NCBI GenBank assembly: GCA_041686855.1
Contig: JAWLDA010000003.1
Location: 186,001 to 250,000, forward strand
Direction of reading: 5' to 3'
Length of the DNA: 64,000 nucleotides
DNA from: JAWLDA01 sp041686855
GTDB taxonomy: Bacteria > Bacillota > Limnochordia > DTU080 > RSA5
Position numbers and translations under genes: made by a program. Below the pieces are notes generated by a model. It did not search any database. It worked only from the letters and a program-made list of their open reading frames with translations, and was not told the origin of the DNA. Shown here piece by piece: positions 1-9,025 of the stretch (the first letter of the stretch is position 1; each line of letters begins with the position of its first letter).

Positions 1-1295
1 GAGCTGCCACCCAGTAGATTCACAGCGTAACTCATTCGCTGCGTCGCACTCTGGAATGCGAGGGTCTCGCGATTGATGGAGTTGCCGTTGGCATCAGAAC
101 GGGCGATCTCTACCAACACTTGGGAGAGACCGTCAGTTTGAAAGCGATCTTCGATCCCGACTTCGACGTGCAGTCGAGGGAAACCGTCGAGATTGACGGC
201 CGTGACGAGTCTCTCCTTGTGGGCCGGCCACTCGGGCCGCACCGCGCCGCTCTCGTCGATCCTCATCCTCTCAAAGAGCGTGCCAAGCGCTCCTTGAGGC
301 AGCACTTCGCGCCGCTCCGCCACAGATTCATTCATCCGAGCGGAAAGGTAGCGGAGCTCCTCTTTCTTCAAGTGTCGCAGACGGTAGCCTGCACCGGGAA
401 GGAGACTGCGCGTAAGGCTCCAAACCGCATCGTCAATCGCATCGGTGACCGCATTGGCACTCGACGGCTCGGGGGTGATCGCTGGTGTAAACAAGCGATC
501 GAGCACCCAGTCGACGAGCTGTGCCCGCGCACGCTCTGCCCGGGCGCGGCCCTCTTCACCGGCGCCGAACACTTCTGTGGCGACTTCGATCCCGCTCTCC
601 TCGAGCGCATTCGTGACCATGCTGGCGGCATCCGCCGCTACGTAGTACACATTCAGGTTGGCCTGATGCAACAAGGAGTCGTAAACGCTCTCCCAATCTG
701 CGTCAACGCTTACGTGAAAACTGGGTCGCAGTCCGGTAAACTCCATCCGATAGACAACCAGAAGAGGCAGGCTGGATCGCTCTAAGGCCTCCTCCATGAG
801 CTCTGCCTCAAAGGGCTGCAGGAGGAGTTGGAAGGTGGACCGATTGGTGGCGTCTAGCGTCGGTTTGCCCGAGCCGATAATGTGCACGGAGGAATCGGGC
901 GTGTTGGAGTCGCTCTGGGGCGTCCCCGTTGAACTCTGGCCCAGAGCGATCAGTTCGACGCTGCCCCGGTCGAACGGGACGGGCGAGAGTCGAAGTCGCC
1001 CCGGGCTGGCGCTCGTTCCGCTACGAACGGCCTCCTCACTCGCAATACGCTCCGCGAGCGAAGCGAGTCGCTCCCCTGCTACGCTGAGCTCTGTAGTGAG
1101 CGTGAGGAAACCGCCGGCGCGCACACGTCCGCCGTCTTCTCCCAAGTACTTAACCAGCGAGAACTCCGGTCGCCCCCCGGCGTCCAGCGCCAGTCGAGGC
1201 CGAGAAGGAAGGACGTAGTACAATTCCGGGTCCGCATGATCAGGAAGGAGGGTATACCCGTCGATCATTTTGTACGGCGGATTCAGGTGAATCAC
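1..1295 (-). CDS. Unknown-function protein, paralogue of its upstream neighbour (partial)
   Basis: An open frame of 431 codons runs from a GTG at 1295 off the left edge of the window without a stop, so the C-terminus is missing. The start overlaps the stop of the upstream gene in a GTGA at 1292-1295, indicating translational coupling. Residues 11-73 align by eye with residues 11-75 of the neighbour: both show IDG, D.ADP, YY.LP, P.L..D..G.P.F, a single aromatic Y and then GG..L..TT. No signal peptide or membrane segment is visible. The rest is a mixed, charged soluble-looking sequence. I do not recognise the family and assign no function. That it is a real gene is well supported; its role is unknown. 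Confidence 0.75.
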   Translation of the reverse strand, partial: MIHLNPPYKMIDGYTLLPDHADPELYYVLPSRPRLALDAGGRPEFSLVKYLGEDGGRVRAGGFLTLTTELSVAGERLASLAERIASEEAVRSGTSASPGRLRLSPVPFDRGSVELIALGQSSTGTPQSDSNTPDSSVHIIGSGKPTLDATNRSTFQLLLQPFEAELMEEALERSSLPLLVVYRMEFTGLRPSFHVSVDADWESVYDSLLHQANLNVYYVAADAASMVTNALEESGIEVATEVFGAGEEGRARAERARAQLVDWVLDRLFTPAITPEPSSANAVTDAIDDAVWSLTRSLLPGAGYRLRHLKKEELRYLSARMNESVAERREVLPQGALGTLFERMRIDESGAVRPEWPAHKERLVTAVNLDGFPRLHVEVGIEDRFQTDGLSQVLVEIARSDANGNSINRETLAFQSATQRMSYAVNLLGGS

Positions 1296-3541
1296 GACGG
1301 CTCAACTGCCTCCGGTCCGGGCAGGAAGAGGAACTCCGAATCGGAGAGAAGCTCTTCTTCCTGATTCACCAGCCGCTGACGACTGCCGTCTGCCATGAAG
1401 TAGTCCACACTGTAGGTGTAGCGTCGACTCGAGGGTCCAAGGGTGATCGACCACACCTGGGGGATGCCATCGCGAAAGACCAAAGTCTCCGTGTCCGGCC
1501 GATCGAGAGCGGGATCCGTGTAGCTGAGCCGTACGATGGCGCGCCGGACCTCGCCGCCGATGTCCAAATCGATCGGATCGACCTCGACCTGAGCTACGCC
1601 GTGTGGGGCGTTGCCGACGACTAGTGTTTGGGTGTCGCTCGAGCGCTCTTGCCACTCGCCCTGCCGCACGGCGTTGTTGCGTAATAAGAGGGTCTGCTTG
1701 TAGCGATAGGCGCGCTGGTCGGGATTGCGCAGCGGGAATTTCCAATTCTTCATGCTCGCAGTCGCTTCGGAGAAGCTGTACGTCTGCGTTATGACGTAGT
1801 CGCCATCTGCGTCCCGATATTCGAGGTCGACTACCATTTCACGCACCTCGCGCCAGTCGACGGACGGGATGACCATCAGGTTGAACTGTTGGTCGAACGG
1901 CGTCGGGGCTTTCACATAGCGCGTCCCGCTCGATGCTTCCATCCACGCAGTCGTCGAACGCTGCTGATTCCCGGCGCCGTCCGAGAGCAGGTATGTGAAA
2001 CGGTACCGATACGGCTTATCCCACACTGCGTAAATCACGCGGTTGTATACGGCTTCGGGAGTCTCCTTTTTGAGCAGGAGCGTCTCGGTGACACGCGGCA
2101 CGTTGTTGCGAGGATCCGCGTACTCCACCTCGACTTCGATGGCGCTCAGCGCCTCGCCGAAGGCGCTTGGATCGGTGGAGAACGTCACCTCCATCACGCC
2201 CGGATTGGGCACTTCCAACACGAGGTGGCGCGTGGTCGTCGTAAAGCTGTTAAACCGGCGTTTCAAGACGGGGCCTGACTTATAGTTAACCTCTAGGTCG
2301 ACGGTGTAGCGGTCTCGGCCCACCTCAGCCAGGCGGGTCTTGAAGCTCTTGGATCCACGATCCTGGGCCGTAAATACCACACTCTCGCGCGTGGTGATAC
2401 GGGTGCCGTCAGGGCGCCTTTCGTCGTAGGTGAGATGGCCGACGACGCTGTGCACGATGTCGCCGTACTTTTCAAAGTCGAGATTGGTATCGACAGAGAC
2501 TTCGAGCGTGTTGAAGTACCACGGGGCGTTTTGTAGATCGATCTCCGTCACGATTTCGTCTAGGGGGATGCCGAGAAAGGAGGGGTTGATCTGAGCGCTC
2601 GGATTGTACTCACGGTGGATTACGTCACGGTAAGTGACGTTGAGGTCGAAACTCTTTTCGATATCCTGTCCGAGGAACTCCATCCACTCGTTGCGGCGAT
2701 CGGCCTCTGTCTCGATCGTGCCCCCTTGCAGGAAGTGCTCTTCGATAAAGGCGTCCATCGAGCGAAACGCGAAGGCGCGCAGAGACTCCATGTCCTCGTC
2801 GGTCAACTCGACGTTCCCCTTGAGGATCTCGAGGTGTACGAGCCCCTGTGACTCCATTGTTTCGGAGATGGACTTGCGTCGACGAACGGTGGTGGAGCTG
2901 CTATCTCCCCAGAAATCCTCGTTCTCCACTTGTTGCGTGGTATACTCCATCGTCGCCTCTTTGACTTCCTTGGAGTCCACTTTGCCGATGATGGTAACAG
3001 CAGGCAGGCGAACGGGGAAGCGGAGGTTGTACTCGATGGCGGCGATACTGCCTCCTTGGCGCAGTGCTTCGTAGAAGAGGGTTGCGCCATCTGCAGTCAA
3101 CTCAACGGCGACCGACGCGGTGTTGTTTCCAAAGAGCGACGGACGGCCGAGGTTTATCGCCTTGATGAACCCGTCGTTCTGCATGATGATGAGACGAACC
3201 TCTCCGTCGGTGAAGTCGACGGGGGAGAGGAGAATCTCAGGGAGTTGCACGCTGTTGGGATACTCCGAGCGTAGCCGCTGGCGGAGACGGGGAATCACCT
3301 TTGTGTCGAGGGTGTCTTGTTGTTCTTGCATTGCGGTCGTGAAGACCAAGTACCCTCCCCCGGGCTCGGAGTCGGTGCGCTCAAGTGGAAACTGGTAGCG
3401 CAGAAACGTGAACATCGGTTTGCCCGAGGTATCGGCAAAGAGCGTTGGCGTGCGAGGCAGATAGTAAAAACGAGTGGGATCCGCGTCATCCCGAAAGACC
3501 TGAATCCCGTCGATCTCAAGAAAAGTGGGTATGCTTAACAT
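1292..3541 (-). CDS. Large unknown-function protein with four tandem beta-type repeats
   Basis: The protein is 749 residues from the ATG at 3541, chosen because AAAGGGAGG lies just upstream; the frame is open 22 codons further but that stretch is unlike protein. The N-terminal block (residues 10-75) is shared with the next gene. From about residue 345 to 741 there are four tandem repeats of roughly 90-95 residues (about 345-435, 447-542, 553-643 and 649-741). Each follows the plan G-E/D-x-V, then V/L-x-Y-x-D, then a T/E-rich strand, then R-x-Y-x-Y/V and a D/S-G turn, suggesting beta-sandwich modules. There is no signal peptide and no catalytic motif I can name. It forms a coupled two-gene unit with the downstream paralogue. 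A structural or binding role is possible but unproven. Confidence 0.8.
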   Translation of the reverse strand: MLSIPTFLEIDGIQVFRDDADPTRFYYLPRTPTLFADTSGKPMFTFLRYQFPLERTDSEPGGGYLVFTTAMQEQQDTLDTKVIPRLRQRLRSEYPNSVQLPEILLSPVDFTDGEVRLIIMQNDGFIKAINLGRPSLFGNNTASVAVELTADGATLFYEALRQGGSIAAIEYNLRFPVRLPAVTIIGKVDSKEVKEATMEYTTQQVENEDFWGDSSSTTVRRRKSISETMESQGLVHLEILKGNVELTDEDMESLRAFAFRSMDAFIEEHFLQGGTIETEADRRNEWMEFLGQDIEKSFDLNVTYRDVIHREYNPSAQINPSFLGIPLDEIVTEIDLQNAPWYFNTLEVSVDTNLDFEKYGDIVHSVVGHLTYDERRPDGTRITTRESVVFTAQDRGSKSFKTRLAEVGRDRYTVDLEVNYKSGPVLKRRFNSFTTTTRHLVLEVPNPGVMEVTFSTDPSAFGEALSAIEVEVEYADPRNNVPRVTETLLLKKETPEAVYNRVIYAVWDKPYRYRFTYLLSDGAGNQQRSTTAWMEASSGTRYVKAPTPFDQQFNLMVIPSVDWREVREMVVDLEYRDADGDYVITQTYSFSEATASMKNWKFPLRNPDQRAYRYKQTLLLRNNAVRQGEWQERSSDTQTLVVGNAPHGVAQVEVDPIDLDIGGEVRRAIVRLSYTDPALDRPDTETLVFRDGIPQVWSITLGPSSRRYTYSVDYFMADGSRQRLVNQEEELLSDSEFLFLPGPEAVEPS

Positions 3542-3664
3542 GGGTACCTCCCTTTCGCGCCGACTCGTCGCTTCCCGAGTCGGGCGGGTGGCCCCCCAAC
3601 ACCCCAAGTCAGGTGATTCCGTGCCATATTGGTAGATCCTGCTAACCTCAAATGTTCACGCGAG

Positions 3665-3696
3665 AAAAAAAGCCGCCCCTGATTGACGGGGACGGC
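3665..3696 (-). terminator. Rho-independent terminator of pgi
   Basis: On the minus strand a GC-rich stem (GCCGTCCCC pairing with GGGGCGGC, one bulged T) with an 8-base loop is followed by seven Ts. It lies about 30 bases beyond the pgi stop, as expected for an intrinsic terminator separating pgi from the upstream-coded pair at 1-3541. Confidence 0.85.
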
Positions 3697-3726
3697 CCTG
3701 GCTGTACTGTCGTTCTGGCATTTACC

Positions 3727-5367
3727 TCAGTGACGCAGACGCTTGTACGCGTTGACGAGGCCGTTGGTGCTACTGTCGTGCCCTTTGATCGGATCAGCGT
3801 GGCGCAACTCGGGCAGTATGCTTTGTGCGAGCTCCTTGCCCAGCTCGACGCCCATCTGATCGAAGCTGTTGATCTGCCAGATCACCCCTTGGGTAAAGAT
3901 CTTATGCTCGTACATGGCGATCAACATCCCCAAACTTCTCGGTGTCAGCTGGCGGTACAAGAACGAATTCGTCGGTTTGTTTCCCTCAAAGGTCTTCGCG
4001 GCTGCGAGGTGGTCGAGCCGCTCACCGGTGAGCCCCTGTGCTTCAAGTGCGGTGCGCGCCTCTTCAAAGGTGCGCCCTTTCATTAAAGCTTCCGTTTGCG
4101 CCAAGTAATTAGCAATGAGAATTTGGTGATGTTCCCCAATGGGATTATGGTTTTGTGCGGCTGCCAAGAAATCGCAGGGAATCAACTTGGTTCCCTGGTG
4201 AATCAGTTGGTAGAACGCATGTTGGCCATTTGTGCCGGGCTGCCCCCAGATGATCGGGCCAGTCTCGTACTCTACCGGCTCGCCCACACGCGTCACCCGC
4301 TTTCCGTTGCTCTCCATATCCCCTTGTTGAAAGTAGTCGGCAAAATCGCGCAAGTAGTAATCGTATGGGAGGATCGCATGACTTTGGGCGCCCCAAAAGT
4401 TGTTGTACCAGATCCCTAAAAGGCCCATGATCACTGGGATGTTCTGTTCGAGTGGGGCAGTGCGAAAGTGCTCGTCGACACGGTGAGCGCCATCGAGGAG
4501 CGCCTCAAAGGCCTCCATACCAATGTAGAGTGCGATCGAGAGGCCGATCGCTGACCACAGAGAGTAGCGGCCACCGACCCAATCCCAGAAGACGAACATA
4601 TTGCGTGCGTCGATCCCAAAGGCCTCGACTTCCTCCCGGTTGGTCGAAAGCGCCACAAAGTGCTTGGCGATTGCCGATTCGTCGGCTGTGTGACGCAATA
4701 GCCAAGCCCGAGCGGTGCGAGCGTTGCTCATCGTCTCCTGGGTCGTGAACGTCTTGGACGCAACTAAAAATAGAGTCGTCTCCGGGTTCACTTGCCCCAG
4801 GGTCTCGGCAATATCGGTAGGATCGACGTTGGAGACGAAGTGCACCCTGAGGCGCTCGTGCGCGTAGGGGGTTAGGGCCTGTGTTACCATGCGCGGCCCC
4901 AGGTCCGAACCTCCGATTCCGATATTGACGATGTCCGTGATCGGCTTGTCGGTGAAGCCGCGCCACTCTCCCGAGCGCACGGCATGACAAAACTCCCGCA
5001 TTTGGTCGAGGACCCCGTTCACCTGTGGCATCACGTCCTCGCCGTCGACGATAATCGGCCGATTGGAACGATTCCGTAATGCGACGTGTAAGACGGCGCG
5101 GTCCTCACTGGTGTTGATACGCTCACCGGCAAACATCGCTTCGATTGCGCGGGGAAGCTCGGACTCACGTGCGAGCGCTACTAAGAGATCCATACTCTTG
5201 GCCGTGATGCGATTCTTGGAGTAGTCAAAGAGCAAGTCGTCCATCCAGAGCGAAAACCGGTCGAAACGCTCCGGGTCTTCAGCAAACAAATCGCGCATAT
5301 GTCGCCCGGAGATCTCTTGTTGGTGGGCGAGCAGTGCACGCCAACTTGATTGGTTAGTGATTGACAT
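3727..5367 (-). CDS. pgi: Glucose-6-phosphate isomerase
   Basis: Pgi interconverts glucose-6-phosphate and fructose-6-phosphate in the cytoplasm (glycolysis and gluconeogenesis). The 546-residue product carries the family signature GIGGSDLGP near residues 150-158, followed by the conserved GQPGTNGQHAFYQLIHQG segment with the active-site histidine and the Lys-containing C-terminal block. The ATG at 5367 is used because AAAGAGGAG precedes it; the frame extends 45 codons upstream without family similarity. The length is that of the long enterobacterial/eukaryotic type (about 550 residues), not the roughly 450-residue form usual in Bacillus, which suggests a different ancestry from typical Firmicutes Pgi. 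It is monocistronic with its own terminator. Confidence 0.97.
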   Translation of the reverse strand: MSITNQSSWRALLAHQQEISGRHMRDLFAEDPERFDRFSLWMDDLLFDYSKNRITAKSMDLLVALARESELPRAIEAMFAGERINTSEDRAVLHVALRNRSNRPIIVDGEDVMPQVNGVLDQMREFCHAVRSGEWRGFTDKPITDIVNIGIGGSDLGPRMVTQALTPYAHERLRVHFVSNVDPTDIAETLGQVNPETTLFLVASKTFTTQETMSNARTARAWLLRHTADESAIAKHFVALSTNREEVEAFGIDARNMFVFWDWVGGRYSLWSAIGLSIALYIGMEAFEALLDGAHRVDEHFRTAPLEQNIPVIMGLLGIWYNNFWGAQSHAILPYDYYLRDFADYFQQGDMESNGKRVTRVGEPVEYETGPIIWGQPGTNGQHAFYQLIHQGTKLIPCDFLAAAQNHNPIGEHHQILIANYLAQTEALMKGRTFEEARTALEAQGLTGERLDHLAAAKTFEGNKPTNSFLYRQLTPRSLGMLIAMYEHKIFTQGVIWQINSFDQMGVELGKELAQSILPELRHADPIKGHDSSTNGLVNAYKRLRH

Positions 5368-5518
5368 CGTAATGCTCCTCTTTAGTTTACATCGTCGCTC
5401 ATGTACATTCCGCACAGCGCCAACCTCTCCCTGGCGCGAGGTAGGATGGAGGTGGCTAAGTGCCTCTTGTACAATATAAACCCCTTGTCGTCGGAAACTC
5501 ATGTGAGGTGTTCACATC

Positions 5519-6019
5519 TTGGGGATTGTCCACTTGATTTCGGGACTGCCGTGCTCTGGCAAGACCACGTACTCAAACTCATTGCAGGAGACGACAAACG
5601 GGGTGCACTTTTGGCTAGACTACTGGCTTATCACGCTCTTTGGCCGTTACAGCATTGAAGCAATAGGCCATGATGAGCACGTCCGAAGAGTGGAAGCCTG
5701 TCGGACGTTGATTTGGAATGTCTCCTGCGATTTCCTGCAGCGGGAGATCGATGTCATCTTGGACGACGGCTTCTTTCTGCGGGCCCATCGCGCCCGCTAC
5801 ATCGAGATGGCTCAGCAGATCGGAGCGCGAGTGCGCATTCATTACCTGAACACTCCAATCGAGCTCATAAGGACTCGATTGGAGCGACGCAACGCCAACT
5901 TGCCGCAATTCAATTTTCCTATCACATTAGAACGCTTTGAAATGTTCGCGAAAATGTATGAGCCGCCCGCCCTCGACGAAGGTGTCGAAGTCGTCGTCAC
6001 GGAAGGTGTCTCCTCATAA
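5519..6019 (+). CDS. P-loop ATP-binding kinase-like protein (AAA_33/zeta-toxin-like fold)
   Basis: The 166-residue protein begins at a TTG with GAGGTG about 8 bases upstream. The first 20 residues hold a Walker A loop, GLPCSGKTT (residues 9-17). A hydrophobic strand ending in DDGFF (VILDDGFF) follows, then a YLNTP strand and an R-rich lid (IRTRLERRN), the arrangement of small nucleoside- or sugar-kinase-like P-loop proteins. Such proteins phosphorylate small molecules; the substrate cannot be read from the sequence. It is divergent from pgi and lies 48 bases before a Gfo/Idh/MocA gene, with which it may be cotranscribed. Confidence 0.8.
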   Translation: MGIVHLISGLPCSGKTTYSNSLQETTNGVHFWLDYWLITLFGRYSIEAIGHDEHVRRVEACRTLIWNVSCDFLQREIDVILDDGFFLRAHRARYIEMAQQIGARVRIHYLNTPIELIRTRLERRNANLPQFNFPITLERFEMFAKMYEPPALDEGVEVVVTEGVSS

Positions 6020-6067
6020 TGCTGCCGTCAACACAAGTGACGTCACTTTTAGGAGGCGTATCTCGAC

Positions 6068-7075
6068 GTGTACAAAGCCGCAGTCATCGGATGTGGTGGA
6101 CGAGGTAAATCGCACGCTCGGGGGTACACGGCCTGCCCCCAAACACGCATCGTGGCCTGTTCGGATCCGGTAGCCGAGGCACGGGAGAGCTTTGCGGAGC
6201 AGTTTGAGGCGCCGGCGTCGTATGCCGATTACCGCGAGATGCTGGCAAAGGAGCGCCCAGACATCGTCAGCGTCTGCACATGGACGCCGCTGCACAAGGA
6301 GATGGTGCTCACAGCTGTGAACGTCGGTGTTAAAGCGATACACTGCGAGAAGCCCATCGCTCCCACATGGGGCGAAGCGCTAGAGGTGGTGGAGGCGTGT
6401 GAACGGGCTGGAGTCGTCCTCACCTTCTGCCATCAGCGACGCTTTCAGGCTCCTTTTGTCGCCGCCCGCCGTCTCCTTAAAGAAGGGGCTATCGGCGAGC
6501 TCCGCCGGATGGAGGGCTTCTGCAGCAATATGTTCGACTGGGGAACCCACTGGTTTGATATGTTTTTCTACTACAATGATGAGACTCCGGCGGACTGGGT
6601 TATCGCACAAGTTGATTATAGCGAGCCCCGATCTGTGTTTGGTGTACCGGTCGATACAAACGGTATCACATACATTCATTACGCCAACGACGTCTTTGGG
6701 CTCATCATCACCGGTGAAGACATGGGGCGAGACTGTCAAAACCGGATCATCGGCACCAAGGGGACCATCGTCGTCGGCGATGAGAGCGCACCGATCGCTG
6801 TGCTGCGCCACGGCGCCGACTGGGAGTATCCTTCACTCGAAGGCCTCGTCACGCATCGTGATCCGACGGTCGCCACTATCTTTGACCTCGCCGACGCGCT
6901 GAGCAAGGGACGCGAGCCCGAGTTGAGCGCTCGCAAAGCGCGCGCCGCCACCGAGCTCATCTTTGCCACCTACGAGTCGAGTCGGACCCGCGGTCGCATC
7001 CAGCTACCTTTGACATCCAGCGACTCTGCACTCGCCAGCATGATTGAGTCCGGCGAATTGGGTTCTGCCTCATAA
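6068..7075 (+). CDS. Gfo/Idh/MocA family NAD(P)-dependent oxidoreductase
   Basis: These enzymes oxidise or reduce sugars, inositols and sugar acids using NAD(P). The 335-residue protein starts at a GTG with AGGAGGCG upstream. The Rossmann loop GCGGRGKSH is at residues 9-17, the family EKP motif (which contributes the cofactor-contacting Lys) at 94-96, and the substrate-domain motif DWGTHWFD with its catalytic-type His at 157-164. It is followed after 18 bases by a TIM-barrel sugar isomerase gene. The pair looks like an operon for catabolism of an unidentified sugar or cyclitol. The exact substrate is unknown. Confidence 0.9.
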   Translation: MYKAAVIGCGGRGKSHARGYTACPQTRIVACSDPVAEARESFAEQFEAPASYADYREMLAKERPDIVSVCTWTPLHKEMVLTAVNVGVKAIHCEKPIAPTWGEALEVVEACERAGVVLTFCHQRRFQAPFVAARRLLKEGAIGELRRMEGFCSNMFDWGTHWFDMFFYYNDETPADWVIAQVDYSEPRSVFGVPVDTNGITYIHYANDVFGLIITGEDMGRDCQNRIIGTKGTIVVGDESAPIAVLRHGADWEYPSLEGLVTHRDPTVATIFDLADALSKGREPELSARKARAATELIFATYESSRTRGRIQLPLTSSDSALASMIESGELGSAS

Positions 7076-7093
7076 TCAAAGGAGGGCACCACG

Positions 7094-7915
7094 ATGAAGA
7101 TTGCAGTTGGGAACAGCATGATGGCCCCGGCCGCCTCGTGGAACGAACAGTGTCGACTGGCCAAGGAGGCGGGCTTCGACGGCGTCGAGATGTGGATCGG
7201 CAGCCCTGGCTTCACGATGGAATCCACCGACGACGACGTAAAAGCTCTCGCCGATGGCATAGGTGAAGCGGGACTCGAGGTCTCGTCTGTCGCGTCGACG
7301 CTGGGATGGCAATTCCCCATTTGCAGCCCTGACGACGACGTCTTTGCTGAGGCACAGCGGATCGCGCGCCGACAAATCGAGACTGCCAATCTCTTTGGGA
7401 CGGACGCAATCCTTCTTGTCACCGGCCGCGCCGATCCGCAGATCTACCAGCTTGAAGGGTTGGAGCGCATCGTCTCGGGCTTTAAAGCGTTGGCTGACGT
7501 CGCACAGGAGACGGGAGTCCGCATCGGCGCTGAGACTTGCCCGCGACTCTCCAAAAACCTGATGACGCCCTTTGAGTGTGTCGGCTTCCTCGAAGCGGTC
7601 GGCTCGGAGGCAGTCGGCATCTACTTGGACACAGCCAACGTTTGCTACTCCGGCTATCCGGAGCACTTTGTCCGAGCGTTGGGCGACGACGTCGTTCGTA
7701 TCCACTTTAAGGACCTCACCGAAGACGGGCGCTCGGCGTACCCCGGTGGTGGAACTCTCGATTTCGCACCTGTTGTCGCCGAGTGCCGCGCGTGTGACTA
7801 CGATAGTTGGGCGATCATGGAGTACGGTCCTCCACCCGGCGAAAAGCACTCGTTCGAGCTGATGCGGAAGGCGGCCGCAAGCACCCGAGCTGTCCTGGAT
7901 TCGGGTCAGATTTAA
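7094..7915 (+). CDS. Xylose isomerase-like TIM-barrel sugar isomerase/epimerase
   Basis: The 273-residue protein belongs to the AP-endonuclease-2/xylose isomerase-like TIM-barrel group, whose members epimerise or isomerise sugars or inosose derivatives. Metal-binding positions typical of the fold are visible: Glu in GAETCPR, Asp in YLDTANV, His in RIHFKD and Glu in IMEYGP. AAAGGAGGG sits ideally before the ATG. It lies 18 bases after a Gfo/Idh/MocA oxidoreductase, the usual pairing in sugar or inositol catabolic operons. No transporter accompanies the pair, so the substrate is not evident. Confidence 0.88.
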   Translation: MKIAVGNSMMAPAASWNEQCRLAKEAGFDGVEMWIGSPGFTMESTDDDVKALADGIGEAGLEVSSVASTLGWQFPICSPDDDVFAEAQRIARRQIETANLFGTDAILLVTGRADPQIYQLEGLERIVSGFKALADVAQETGVRIGAETCPRLSKNLMTPFECVGFLEAVGSEAVGIYLDTANVCYSGYPEHFVRALGDDVVRIHFKDLTEDGRSAYPGGGTLDFAPVVAECRACDYDSWAIMEYGPPPGEKHSFELMRKAAASTRAVLDSGQI

Positions 7916-7941
7916 TGAATGCTTGCGGCGGAGGGCGATGA

Positions 7942-8892
7942 TTAGGCGCTCGGTATCCGCAGGGTTGGGAGCGCCGCTTCGATCTGGGCTCGGTGAGGCT
8001 CCAGCCAAGGGGGAAGGATGAGCTTCTCGCCCAGGTTGGAAGAGTCTTCGTCCCTGTCAAAACCGGGCCCATCCGTCGCGAGCTCAAATAGGATCCCACC
8101 CGGCTCGCGAAAGTAGACCGACTTGAACCAAAAGCGGTCGATTTGAGGTGTCGGGTGGGCGCCCGAGGCTTGCACACGCTCTCGCACGACCATTTCGTGA
8201 TCGGTATCGGTGGTGCGCCAAGCGACGTGGTGAATCGACCCCAATCCCCATCGCCCTCTTGATTGGTCGGGCACCTCCTGTACGTCGATCAGCTTTCCGG
8301 AACCACCCCCGTCGACGCCAAACCGATGCGTGACGCCCTCTGTCGCGAGGTGCTCAAACCCAAGCGCTTGGGTGAGGAAGCTGGAGGACCGCGCCAACGA
8401 CGCCTCCCAGGCGAGGACGGAGTGCATTCCGCGCAATTGGTGCTCAGGTGGAACGGCGCTTCGCTCCCATGGCACCGCCTCGTGGGGACCGTCGCTCTCC
8501 ACGAGGGCGAGGCGCAGACCATGCGGATCCACGAATGAAATCATCGTTTCGTCAAAGGGGCACGCTTGATTCGCGAACTCCACATGGTGTTCTCTAAGTC
8601 GTCGGCGCCAGTATTCGGCGCTTCCTGTGGGGATGGCAAAGCGGACTTCAACGCTGAGACCGGTGCCTGGTTTGCCTGGGGCGATGCCGGGTTGCGGAAA
8701 GAACGTCAAGTCAGTACCCGGGGTGCCAACGCCATCGGCGTAAAAGAGGTGATACACCTCGGGCGCGTCTTGATTCACACTGCGCTTCACTAAGCGCAAG
8801 CCGAGGACGCCTACGTAGAAGTCGAGATTCTCCTGAGGATCGCCGCTAAAACACGTGACGTGATGGATTCCGTGAACGGACATTGCGGACAA
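7942..8892 (-). CDS. VOC-superfamily ring-cleaving dioxygenase-like protein (MhqA/MhqO type)
   Basis: This 316-residue protein has two vicinal-oxygen-chelate halves. Metal ligands are visible as GIHHVT at residues 9-14, SIHHVAW about 218-224, and the Glu of LFELATDGPGF about 267-276. It resembles the hydroquinone/catechol dioxygenase-like MhqO group of Firmicutes, which act on aromatic electrophiles such as quinones. The TTG at 8892 is preferred over the in-frame ATG at 8883 because GGGAGG lies 9 bases before the TTG. It is convergent with the sugar isomerase gene and divergent from the phosphopantetheinyl transferase gene. The physiological substrate is unknown. Confidence 0.87.
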   Translation of the reverse strand: MSAMSVHGIHHVTCFSGDPQENLDFYVGVLGLRLVKRSVNQDAPEVYHLFYADGVGTPGTDLTFFPQPGIAPGKPGTGLSVEVRFAIPTGSAEYWRRRLREHHVEFANQACPFDETMISFVDPHGLRLALVESDGPHEAVPWERSAVPPEHQLRGMHSVLAWEASLARSSSFLTQALGFEHLATEGVTHRFGVDGGGSGKLIDVQEVPDQSRGRWGLGSIHHVAWRTTDTDHEMVVRERVQASGAHPTPQIDRFWFKSVYFREPGGILFELATDGPGFDRDEDSSNLGEKLILPPWLEPHRAQIEAALPTLRIPSA

Positions 8893-9025
8893 GAGCGCCA
8901 GCCTCCCATAGTGAATGTCACAAGGAGTAGAGTTGCCCGTTTTGACGATTCATACCTTTATATTCGGGACTGCGCCTCAGGTTTGTGAGACGGATAGGCC
9001 GGGGCGAGGATGGAGGGGGCTCGCG

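Noticed and set aside
120..785. Plus-strand open frame of 221 codons at the left edge
   Set aside because: It is antisense to the clearly protein-like partial gene at 1-1295 (minus), which is coupled to its upstream neighbour; the plus-strand product has no family-like features.
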